34,385 nt of DNA from an uncultured Bacteroidales bacterium. Its GTDB lineage: Bacteria; Bacteroidota; Bacteroidia; Bacteroidales; FEN-979. Both the position numbers and the translations under genes were made by a program. The notes under the pieces were generated by a model. That model was given only the letters and a program-made list of their open reading frames with translations, did no database searches and was not told the DNA's origin. Below, in pieces: positions 19,147 to 26,224 of the stretch; the stretch's first letter is position 1, and the number at the start of each line of letters is the position of its first letter. The stretch is taken from the NCBI GenBank assembly GCA_903915465.1, contig CAIWTA010000279.1:1-34385 (forward strand), read 5' to 3'.

Positions 19147-19920
19147 ATGAAAAATTTGCCGCTCATTTTTATTTCGAACGATGATGGAATTAATGCCCCC
19201 GGGTTGCGGGCATTAATTAATATGATGCGGGAGATCGGAAGGGTAGTTGTTGTGGCTCCGGATAAACCGCAGTCAGGAACTGCACATGCAATCACGATCC
19301 ATACCCCTTTAAGATTACATCTCATAAAGCAAGAAGCTGAATATGAAGAGTACAGTTGCAGTGGAACACCGGCGGATTGTGTGAAACTGGGTTTTAAAGT
19401 TGTTCTCCGTGGCAAACCTGACCTTTTGGTATCTGGTATCAACCATGGATCGAACGCTTCAGTCAGCATCATCTATTCTGGTACAATGGCAGCTGTGTTT
19501 GAAGGAGCGATGTCGGGCGTTCCGTCCATTGGATTTTCTTTGGTGGACCTTTCAGTTGATGCCGACTTCAATCCTTCTGCGAAATTTGTTAAGGTAATAA
19601 CTCAGGCCGTTCTCACGAATGGTTTACCAGTAGGGGTTTGTTTGAATGTCAATATTCCGAAAGCTGATGAAGGTGATATTCAGGGAGTTAAAATTTGTCG
19701 GCAATCTGCAGGATGCTGGCAGGAAGACTTCGACGAAAGGACCGATCCTATTGGTAGAAATTATTATTGGCTGAAAGGAATTTTTATCAAAAGTGATAAC
19801 GGCCTTGATACAGACGAAGAAGCACTTGCAAATAATTATGTTTCGATTGTTCCTGTGCAATTTGACTTCACTGCTCATACGGCCATTGAAGAACTTCATA
19901 AATGGAAACTGGATGTTTAA
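19147..19920 (+). CDS. surE: 5'-nucleotidase SurE
   Basis: Metal-dependent 5'(3')-nucleotidase that removes phosphate from nucleoside monophosphates; in E. coli it is linked to stationary-phase survival. It has 257 residues. The metal site SNDDG is at residues 10-14, SGTAHAITIHTPLR at about 42-55, and the second metal-site region SGINHGSN at about 95-102 followed by YSGTMAAVFEGA. The ATG start agrees with the family. The last 8 bases overlap the start of the 90-residue membrane protein gene, so translation of the two is coupled. Confidence 0.96.
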   Translation: MKNLPLIFISNDDGINAPGLRALINMMREIGRVVVVAPDKPQSGTAHAITIHTPLRLHLIKQEAEYEEYSCSGTPADCVKLGFKVVLRGKPDLLVSGINHGSNASVSIIYSGTMAAVFEGAMSGVPSIGFSLVDLSVDADFNPSAKFVKVITQAVLTNGLPVGVCLNVNIPKADEGDIQGVKICRQSAGCWQEDFDERTDPIGRNYYWLKGIFIKSDNGLDTDEEALANNYVSIVPVQFDFTAHTAIEELHKWKLDV

Positions 19921-20185
19921 AAAAGACGCTTATTGGATCGGGATTTTAATAGGAATTGCCTTTCCTGTTATCTGTTTTGGAATCCTTTATGGGATTAAAT
20001 TTTTACTTGGCTATTTCTTTCCTGCAGTGCAGCAGTTTACTGAAAACAAAATGATGTTTGTCAGTGTCGTTTTAAATGTCATACCATTACGATACTTATT
20101 TGTGGCTAAGGATTGGAAAAAAACTGCCCAGGGAATTTTGTTGATCACTGTCGTTCTGATGGTTACCGTTTCTCTCGCTTTCTAA
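19913..20185 (+). CDS. Small membrane protein between surE and lpxB
   Basis: Protein of 90 residues starting at the ATG at 19913. A longer in-frame start at 19793 would lie inside surE and is rejected. Three hydrophobic segments (about residues 6-32, 43-57 and 66-88) predict an inner-membrane protein. I recognise no family motif. It overlaps surE by 8 bases and shares one base with the start of lpxB (TAATG), so the three genes form one tightly coupled unit. A function linked to lipid A synthesis is possible from context only. Confidence 0.78.
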   Translation: MFKKDAYWIGILIGIAFPVICFGILYGIKFLLGYFFPAVQQFTENKMMFVSVVLNVIPLRYLFVAKDWKKTAQGILLITVVLMVTVSLAF

Positions 20186-21306
20186 TGAAGTACTACATTA
20201 TTGCCGGTGAAGCTTCCGGGGATCTGCACGCATCAAACCTGATGCGTGAGCTCAGAAATCAGGACCCTCAGGCAACTTTTCGTTGTTGGGGTGGAGATCT
20301 TATGCAAAAGCAGGGAGGTGAATTAGTGAAGCATAACAGGGATATGTCTTTTATGGGTTTTCTGGAAGTCATTTTCCATCTTCAAACGATTGCAAAATAT
20401 CTGTCTTTATGTAAGAAAGACCTTCTCGATTACCATCCAGATGTACTCATTTTAGTGGATTATCCGGGATTTAACCTTCGGATTGCAAAGTTTGCCCATT
20501 CGAATGGAATAAGGACTTTTTATTATATCTCGCCGCAACTCTGGGCCTGGCGTTCCTCAAGGGTAAAAATTATTAAACAGTCAATCGAACGGATGTTTGT
20601 AATCCTTCCATTTGAGAAAGAATTCTATCTTCATCACGATTACCCGGTTGATTTTTTAGGACATCCGTTGTTGGATGAAATCAACGCCACAGGTAAATTT
20701 CAGGACAAGGCTTCTTTTCTGAGAGAAAACGGATTGAATAAACAGCCACTTGTCGCATTGTTGCCTGGCAGCAGGAAGCAGGAAATCAGGAAAATTTTAC
20801 GAATTATGCTCCAGGTCATTCCTGATTTTAAGGAGCATCAGTTTGTTATCGCAGGTGCTCCTTCAGTTCCGGCGGCCTTTTACAGGAATCTTATCGGCGA
20901 TCTGCCTGTGAAAGTTATTTCAGGAACAACTTACGATCTCCTTCATAACTCAGAAGCAGCACTGGTAACTTCAGGAACTGCAACGCTGGAGGTTGCTCTT
21001 TTGAGAATCCCACAAGTTGTTTGCTATAAGGGAAGTTACTTTTCGTACATAGTAGCCAGGTTAGTTGTACATGTCAAATTTATTTCCCTGGTTAATCTCG
21101 TCATGGATAAGGAAATCGTTAAGGAGTTGATCCAGAATGATCTTACTAGAGAGCATCTTTCGCTGGAATTGAATAGGATATTGTTTAACCAGGAAGCCCG
21201 TAAGAAAATTACGTCTGCTTATGCTTCGTTGAGCGAAAAATTGGGTGGGAAGGGGGCTTCAAATAAAATTGCCCGGTTGATGATACAATACATAAAGCAG
21301 AAATAA
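20185..21306 (+). CDS. lpxB: Lipid A disaccharide synthase LpxB
   Basis: Glycosyltransferase (GT19) of 373 residues that joins UDP-2,3-diacylglucosamine and lipid X into the lipid A disaccharide at the inner membrane. The start at 20185 gives MKYYIIAGEASGDLHA, the invariant N-terminus; an upstream in-frame ATG at 20113 lies inside the preceding gene and is rejected. Other signatures are YYISPQLWAWRSSR, LPGSRKQEI (nucleotide-sugar binding), and TSGTATLE near the C-terminal domain. Together with the KdsC-like gene it shows that the cell makes lipopolysaccharide. Confidence 0.96.
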   Translation: MKYYIIAGEASGDLHASNLMRELRNQDPQATFRCWGGDLMQKQGGELVKHNRDMSFMGFLEVIFHLQTIAKYLSLCKKDLLDYHPDVLILVDYPGFNLRIAKFAHSNGIRTFYYISPQLWAWRSSRVKIIKQSIERMFVILPFEKEFYLHHDYPVDFLGHPLLDEINATGKFQDKASFLRENGLNKQPLVALLPGSRKQEIRKILRIMLQVIPDFKEHQFVIAGAPSVPAAFYRNLIGDLPVKVISGTTYDLLHNSEAALVTSGTATLEVALLRIPQVVCYKGSYFSYIVARLVVHVKFISLVNLVMDKEIVKELIQNDLTREHLSLELNRILFNQEARKKITSAYASLSEKLGGKGASNKIARLMIQYIKQK

Positions 21307-21377
21307 GTTTTACTTCCATATAATTTCAAGTTAAAAAAATCTATATTTTTATGACCTCATTTTTATTTATTTCAAGG

Positions 21378-22502
21378 ATGAAAAATCTTCTGTTATTTTT
21401 GTTCATAACAATTACACTGTTTTCCTGCAATTCCGGTGTTGAGAAACGGAATGAAACGACCTCAGGTGTTAAACCAAAGGAGAATAGCTCAATTTCAACC
21501 TCCAAAGAAGTTGCACCCAATATTCAACAAAATACACCGGCTCCTGTTCAAAACCAACCAGCAACAACAGCAAAGCTAAACTCAAATCAAACGCTGAATA
21601 ATACAACTCCTGTGCCCAAAAATCAGACGGTTAAATTACATCCGACGAAAAAGGATCCCAATGACCCCAGCAGGAATTTATTGAATGCCTACGCTAATAA
21701 TAAGATTAACAGTGTGGTTATTCCTTTTCAAAAGGGAGATAATCCAAATTTAAAGGCCTCTCAAAGTTATTTTCTGAACGCATCGAGAAAAGCAAAAGAG
21801 GGTGATCACAAAGGCGCCATTGAAGATTATACCAAGTCAATTGCACTTAGTAAAAATGCAACAGTGTACATGAAAAGAGGCTATTCCTATTTACTACTCC
21901 AGGACTATCAGTCTTCTCTTATTGACATGAACGAAGCGATCAAAATGGCCCCGGTTCTGGATAAAGCATATTTTGCAAGAGCCGTTTGTCGTTTCGAGAT
22001 GCAGGATTTCAAAACGGCAGAGGAAGATTTGAGGGTATTTCTGGAAACTGATAAAACCAATGCACTTGCATACAACTACCTTGCAGCCATAAAATTTATG
22101 CAGAAAAATTTTAAAGAAGCACTTGATAATTATAACGAAGTCGCTAAATTGGATCCAGCTTTTCCTGATGTTTATACTAATCGCGGGATGATGCGCCACA
22201 ATCTCGGCGACCTGACAGGTGCAATTCAGGATTATGACCTCGCTTTAAAGCACGACCCTTCAAATTCTGCTGCCTACAACAATAAAGGAGCTGCTGAAAT
22301 GACGCTGAAAGAGTATCAGCCTGCCCTGAATGATCTGAATATGGCAATCAAGATCAAGGAGGATTATGCGGATGCATATGATAACCGCGGGAAGGTGAAG
22401 ATCAAACTGGGCGATCAGCAAGGGGCTTGCGAAGACTGGCAGAAGGCATATTCCCTGGGACTTGAAGCTTCCCGGGAGTTGATTATCAAATTCTGCAAGT
22501 AG
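21378..22502 (+). CDS. TPR-repeat lipoprotein
   Basis: About 374 residues from the ATG at 21378. The start at 21351 adds nine residues before a complete signal peptide and is less likely. The signal peptide ends in a lipobox with Cys17 (TLFSC), so the protein should be lipidated. A Thr/Asn/Gln/Pro-rich linker follows (about 20-105), then about seven TPR repeats to the end, the last carrying GACEDWQKAYSLG. TPR arrays bind proteins; no enzyme domain is seen. It is a paralogue of the next gene. TATATTTT at 21342-21349 is a near match to a -7 box. Partner unknown. Confidence 0.85.
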   Translation: MKNLLLFLFITITLFSCNSGVEKRNETTSGVKPKENSSISTSKEVAPNIQQNTPAPVQNQPATTAKLNSNQTLNNTTPVPKNQTVKLHPTKKDPNDPSRNLLNAYANNKINSVVIPFQKGDNPNLKASQSYFLNASRKAKEGDHKGAIEDYTKSIALSKNATVYMKRGYSYLLLQDYQSSLIDMNEAIKMAPVLDKAYFARAVCRFEMQDFKTAEEDLRVFLETDKTNALAYNYLAAIKFMQKNFKEALDNYNEVAKLDPAFPDVYTNRGMMRHNLGDLTGAIQDYDLALKHDPSNSAAYNNKGAAEMTLKEYQPALNDLNMAIKIKEDYADAYDNRGKVKIKLGDQQGACEDWQKAYSLGLEASRELIIKFCK

Positions 22503-22557
22503 AAGACTAAAGTCTAAAGTCTAAAGTCTAAAGTCGAAAGTCAAGAGTCGAAAGTCG
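22502..22557 (+). repeat. Heptanucleotide tandem repeat
   Basis: Eight consecutive units of the form AAAGTCT/AAAGTCG, the outer ones diverged (first GAAGACT, sixth AAAGTCA, seventh AGAGTCG). It begins at the stop codon of the TPR lipoprotein gene and ends 9 bases before the next TPR gene, filling the whole gap. Similar short tandem repeats are common between Bacteroidetes genes. Copy number could vary by slippage. Confidence 0.85.
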
Positions 22558-22566
22558 GGAAATCGA

Positions 22567-23526
22567 ATGAAACCCATTAATTATAAGCGGAAATATTTCT
22601 TTCCACCGGAATTCAGATATATTTTTCTTCTTTTCTTTCTTAGTCTTACTTTCATTTCCTATTCCCAGAAAACTGTCAAGGAAGTCGTGCAGGATGGGAT
22701 TTCCAAAGCAAAGCTCGGGGATTTCAAAGAAGCCATAAAATCTTTCGAATTGGCTATTTCCATGGACTCAACAGGGGCAGAGTCTTATTATAACCGTGGA
22801 ATTGTCAAGAGTGAGCTAAAGGATTATGATGCTGCCATAAATGATTTTTCGAAAGTCATTGCGCTCCGTCCGACTTATCCGGAACCCTATTATAATCGCG
22901 GCCTTGCGGAGAATTGTAAGAAAACCTATATGGTCGCAATTGTCGATTATACGAAAGCAATTAATTTAAAAGCCGATTTTCCTGCTGCATACCTGAACCG
23001 GGGTTTATCAAAATTTGACCTGAAAGATTACAAGGAGGCAATAATGGATTTCAGCCGTGCCCTTCAGTACCAACCTGATAATGCTGCAGCTTATTATAAT
23101 CGTGGGCTATCTTACTTTTCTTTGAATGATTATTCAGCTTCAATCACCGATTTTGACAAGGCTATCAAATACGATTCTGCTTCATCTGCGTATTATTCCG
23201 GCAGGGGTGCTGCCAAAGCCGCTGCAGGAAACATGGAAGAAGCCATCGTCGATTTTGATGCGGCAATTCGCCTGAATCCTTTGGATATCAATAATTGCCT
23301 GAATAAAGGCTTAGCTCACCTCTACCTGAAGAACTATAAGGCTTCTTTACAGGATTATTCAAAGGCTATCGAAATTGATTCAACCAATCCGGAGGGATAT
23401 GTTAACAGAGGAGTTTCCAGGCAATATCTTGATGACAAACCCGGGGCATGTGAGGATTGGAAAAAAGCCGCCGAATTAGGTTCAGTTAAAGCGAAAAGTT
23501 ACTTTGATAAATATTGTTCTCCGTAA
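22567..23526 (+). CDS. Exported TPR-repeat protein
   Basis: Protein of 319 residues. A positively charged N-terminus of about 17 residues precedes a hydrophobic stretch (18-31) and SYSQ, so it has a signal peptide but no lipobox and should be periplasmic. About eight TPR repeats fill residues 38-310, most with the AYYNRGxxxxxLxDYxxAIxDFxxAI pattern. The last carries GACEDWKKAAELG and the chain ends FDKYCSP. The shared C-terminal signature and the adjacent position make it a paralogue of the TPR lipoprotein upstream. Probably a scaffold for an envelope complex; partners unknown. Confidence 0.86.
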   Translation: MKPINYKRKYFFPPEFRYIFLLFFLSLTFISYSQKTVKEVVQDGISKAKLGDFKEAIKSFELAISMDSTGAESYYNRGIVKSELKDYDAAINDFSKVIALRPTYPEPYYNRGLAENCKKTYMVAIVDYTKAINLKADFPAAYLNRGLSKFDLKDYKEAIMDFSRALQYQPDNAAAYYNRGLSYFSLNDYSASITDFDKAIKYDSASSAYYSGRGAAKAAAGNMEEAIVDFDAAIRLNPLDINNCLNKGLAHLYLKNYKASLQDYSKAIEIDSTNPEGYVNRGVSRQYLDDKPGACEDWKKAAELGSVKAKSYFDKYCSP

Positions 23527-23572
23527 TTGTATGACCTTTTCTTTTGATGCCGATTAAAGCACAAAAGCAAAT

Positions 23573-25708
23573 TTGGTTACCCGAAAAGAGATTCTTCATA
23601 GATATCCATTTTTCAGACTTGTTCTGCCGATGATCCTGGGAATTCTTACAGGAATGTCCCCGGCAACAACAGTCCCATTACCTTTTCCGGTTTTTGCTTC
23701 CCTTTTACTTCTTCTCTGGTTTCTGCCATTTTTCTCGAAAGCAATTTTCTCTTTTAAGTTCAGATGGATTTCAGGGCTGGTAATTTTTGTACTTCTGTTT
23801 GTTTTATCTTATGAAATCACGCTTTTCAACATTGGGAAGTCAGCAAAAAGTAGTGTCCGGGATTTTCCGTTGAAGGAAAGGTTTTATGTTGCTGATATTA
23901 TTGAACCCGTTGTACAAAAGACAAAAAGTACCAAAGCTATCCTTAGGATTTCTGCATTTAAGGAAAATGGAAAATGGTACAAAGTAAATGAGAAAGTGCT
24001 GGCATTTATTCGAAAAGAGGAAAAATCTCAAAAATTGTTTTATGGGGATCATTTGATAATCAGTTGTCTGTTAACCGAGCCTGAGCCTTCAGTAATTCCA
24101 GGCAGTTTTGACTATAAGCGGTTTCTTAAGCTCAGAGGGATTTTTCTCAAAACATCTATTAACAAGCAACATTGGAGCCAGATTGGTTGTAACGGGCGTA
24201 ATTTGCTTTTTTATAAAGCCCTTTTGTGGAGGAGACAGCTTCTTGAAATTTTGAAGCAACGCGGTATGGAAGGTAGGGAATTTGGCGTTGCTGCAGCTCT
24301 GTTGTTAGGTTATGTGGATGAAATAGACAGTGATTTGATGAAAGATTATGCAGCGACCGGAGTGCTGCATATTTTATCTGTATCAGGAATGCATGTCGGA
24401 ATGATTTTTTTAGTGCTGGAAAAGTTACTCAGCTTCCTCGATAGATGGAGATCCGGAAGAATCATAAAGACCCTCTTATCAATACTTCTTATATGGTTCT
24501 ACGCATTAATCACCGGACTTTCGCCTGCAGTGCTTCGGGCAGCAGCCATGCTGAGTTTGGTGATTGTTGGAAAGAGTCTGAAGAGAAGCCCTGACACCCT
24601 GAATATTTTGGCTGCCTCATTTTTTTTTCTTTTGGTTTGGGATCCAAAACTGCTGATGGATATGGGCTTTCAGCTTTCATATCTCGCAGTTGTCGGCATT
24701 GTCTTGCTTTATAAACCTATTTATGATAGAATCGTCTGCACAAACTGGATTCTCGATAAAGTGTGGTCGCTCATTTCTGTCTCGATTGCGGCACAGGTTA
24801 TCACGACACCATTAAGCATATTTTATTTTCACCAGTTTCCCAATTATTTTTTACTGGCAAACATTTTTGTCGTTCCATTCTCCAATCTTATTATTTATAC
24901 AGGAATTCTTACGCTTATTTTGAGTGGAATTCCTTTTTTGTCAATGGTTCTTGCAAAATTATTAACCTGGTCTGTAGGATTTCTGAATTGTTCAATTCAT
25001 TTTATCGGCTCTCTTCCAGGCTCGGTTACTCATGGGATATTTATTGAAATACAGGAAATGGCTTGCATTTATGGAATGCTCATCATGTTTTGTCTTTTTA
25101 TCTGTCTCAAACGTAAGAGATGGCTTTTCTTGTTTTTTTCGCTGTTGATGTTCCTCCAGGGAAGTTTTCTTTTGAAAAAAATATCACGTTACAATGTCAA
25201 ACAATTTTTTGTTTACAATGTCAGAAATTCAACACTCTACGATTGTATCGGCAGGGGATCCAGTATCCTGATAGGCGACATAGGCAGCCTCGAAAACCCG
25301 CTTTTTGCCGACAATCTGAAGAAGGGTTGGGGCGCACTAGAAGCAACCAGTAAATATCAGCTGTTATTCCTTCCTGGTATCAGAAATGATAGACCTTTCA
25401 AGGATCCAGGTATCTTTTTCAAAAAAGGAAGTTTTTTTCAGTTTTATCATAAACGTATTGGAATTCTTCATAAAAAGATTCCCCAGGGCACGATGCAGAA
25501 ACTTAAATTGGAACTGGATTGGCTCATAATTTGCGGCAATCCAAAGATACAATTGTCTGATATATCGCGGATTTACAGCGTTAAGGCAATAATCATTGAT
25601 AATTCAAATTATCCCTGGAAGGTCAGGGAATGGATGAAAGAAGCCGGAGAGATGAAATTAACCTGTTATTCTGTTCCAGGCGCTGGTTCGTTTGTTGCAG
25701 ATTTTTAA
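23573..25708 (+). CDS. comEC: ComEC/Rec2-family DNA uptake channel
   Basis: Inner-membrane protein of 711 residues that in competent bacteria carries single-stranded DNA into the cytoplasm. The start is TTG at 23573: the frame is closed by a stop at 23555-23557, and no ATG lies between. N-terminal membrane helices precede a DUF4131/OB-like soluble part (about residues 90-215). The competence domain then begins GVAAALLLGYVDEIDSDLMKDYAATGVLHILSVSGMHVGM and spans about eight helices. The C-terminal 180 residues form a soluble domain without the HxHxDH metallo-beta-lactamase motif of Bacillus ComEC, as is usual in Bacteroidetes. Whether it supports natural uptake here is unknown. tRNA-Asp follows. 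Confidence 0.9.
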   Translation: MVTRKEILHRYPFFRLVLPMILGILTGMSPATTVPLPFPVFASLLLLLWFLPFFSKAIFSFKFRWISGLVIFVLLFVLSYEITLFNIGKSAKSSVRDFPLKERFYVADIIEPVVQKTKSTKAILRISAFKENGKWYKVNEKVLAFIRKEEKSQKLFYGDHLIISCLLTEPEPSVIPGSFDYKRFLKLRGIFLKTSINKQHWSQIGCNGRNLLFYKALLWRRQLLEILKQRGMEGREFGVAAALLLGYVDEIDSDLMKDYAATGVLHILSVSGMHVGMIFLVLEKLLSFLDRWRSGRIIKTLLSILLIWFYALITGLSPAVLRAAAMLSLVIVGKSLKRSPDTLNILAASFFFLLVWDPKLLMDMGFQLSYLAVVGIVLLYKPIYDRIVCTNWILDKVWSLISVSIAAQVITTPLSIFYFHQFPNYFLLANIFVVPFSNLIIYTGILTLILSGIPFLSMVLAKLLTWSVGFLNCSIHFIGSLPGSVTHGIFIEIQEMACIYGMLIMFCLFICLKRKRWLFLFFSLLMFLQGSFLLKKISRYNVKQFFVYNVRNSTLYDCIGRGSSILIGDIGSLENPLFADNLKKGWGALEATSKYQLLFLPGIRNDRPFKDPGIFFKKGSFFQFYHKRIGILHKKIPQGTMQKLKLELDWLIICGNPKIQLSDISRIYSVKAIIIDNSNYPWKVREWMKEAGEMKLTCYSVPGAGSFVADF

Positions 25709-25716
25709 AAAAGATG

Positions 25717-25747
25717 TTTGAGGATTGATAAAATTAGTATACTTTTG
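25717..25747 (+). promoter_or_regulatory. Bacteroidetes-type promoter of tRNA-Asp
   Basis: TTTG (25717-25720), 19 bases, TACTTTTG (25740-25747): a full consensus match, identical in both boxes and in spacing to the promoter at 195-225. Transcription would start about 7 bases after the -7 box, just before the tRNA at 25761. Confidence 0.88.
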
Positions 25748-25760
25748 CACTCTCAATTGA

Positions 25761-25834
25761 GGATCGGTAGTTCAGCTGGTTAGAATGCCGCCCTGTCACG
25801 GCGGAGGTCGCGGGTTCGAGTCCCGTCCGGTCCG
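25761..25834 (+). tRNA. tRNA-Asp (anticodon GTC)
   Basis: Cloverleaf of 74 bases. The acceptor GGATCGG pairs with CCGGTCC (one G-U), the anticodon loop CTGTCAC carries GTC, and the T loop is TTCGAGT. CCA is not encoded. It is a single-gene unit with its own promoter and terminator. Confidence 0.97.
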
Positions 25835-25843
25835 CAGAAAATA

Positions 25844-25876
25844 AAAACCCTGTAACAAAACAAGTTACGGGGTTTT
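25844..25876 (+). terminator. Terminator of tRNA-Asp
   Basis: AAAACCCTGTAAC (25844-25856) pairs over 13 bp (one G-U) with GTTACGGGGTTTT (25864-25876) around a 7-base loop; T-rich sequence follows. The A-run on the 5' side means it could work in both directions. Confidence 0.88.
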
Positions 25877-26224
25877 GCTTTTATAGATACTAAGCAATAC
25901 ATATATTACAAGTATTGTTTTCACACTATCACTCTGAGAAGTTTACCTGCTTTCCTTTTGAAATTTCAATCACTACCTTCAAATCAGGAATCACACCAAA
26001 ATTTCGTTGACGTCAAAAAGAAAGGGCGCTGAGAAACCTGAAAAGTTGTTTGATAATTCAAAATATGGTCTGAATATTTTGTTCTGAAATACCAGAACGA
26101 AACCTTTGAGCAATATCTTTGGTGCCTGATGTGGTGATTATTGTCTGACGGGCATGTCCGTATGTTTGGGATAACCTCTTTGTTTTTTGCTAATTTTGTA
26201 CTTCATTTTTCAAAACTATTATAG
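25877..26224. other. Gene-free gap between tRNA-Asp and valS
   Basis: About 350 bases with no intact gene. The only regulatory signal seen is the valS promoter near 26165-26198. Short open stretches on the minus strand (for example about 25940-26010 and 26070-26190) lack starts and match no family I know; they could be decayed coding DNA or chance. No attachment-site duplicate of the tRNA 3' end was found. Confidence 0.5.
26165..26198 (+). promoter_or_regulatory. Probable valS promoter
   Basis: TAATTTTG (26191-26198) matches the -7 box TAnnTTTG. A TTTG lies at 26165-26168, 22 bases upstream instead of the usual 19, so the -33 box is imperfectly placed. The start of transcription would be near 26205, about 20 bases before the ATG at 26225. 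Confidence 0.55.

Noticed and set aside
19793-19912. Long N-terminal extension of the 90-residue membrane protein
   Set aside because: It lies entirely inside surE; the ATG at 19913 gives a clean membrane protein with the usual overlap.
20113-20184. Long N-terminal extension of LpxB
   Set aside because: It lies in the preceding gene; the invariant LpxB N-terminus begins at 20185.
25750-25876. tRNA-Asp as an integration site of a mobile element
   Set aside because: No integrase gene and no duplicate of the tRNA 3' end was seen in the window.
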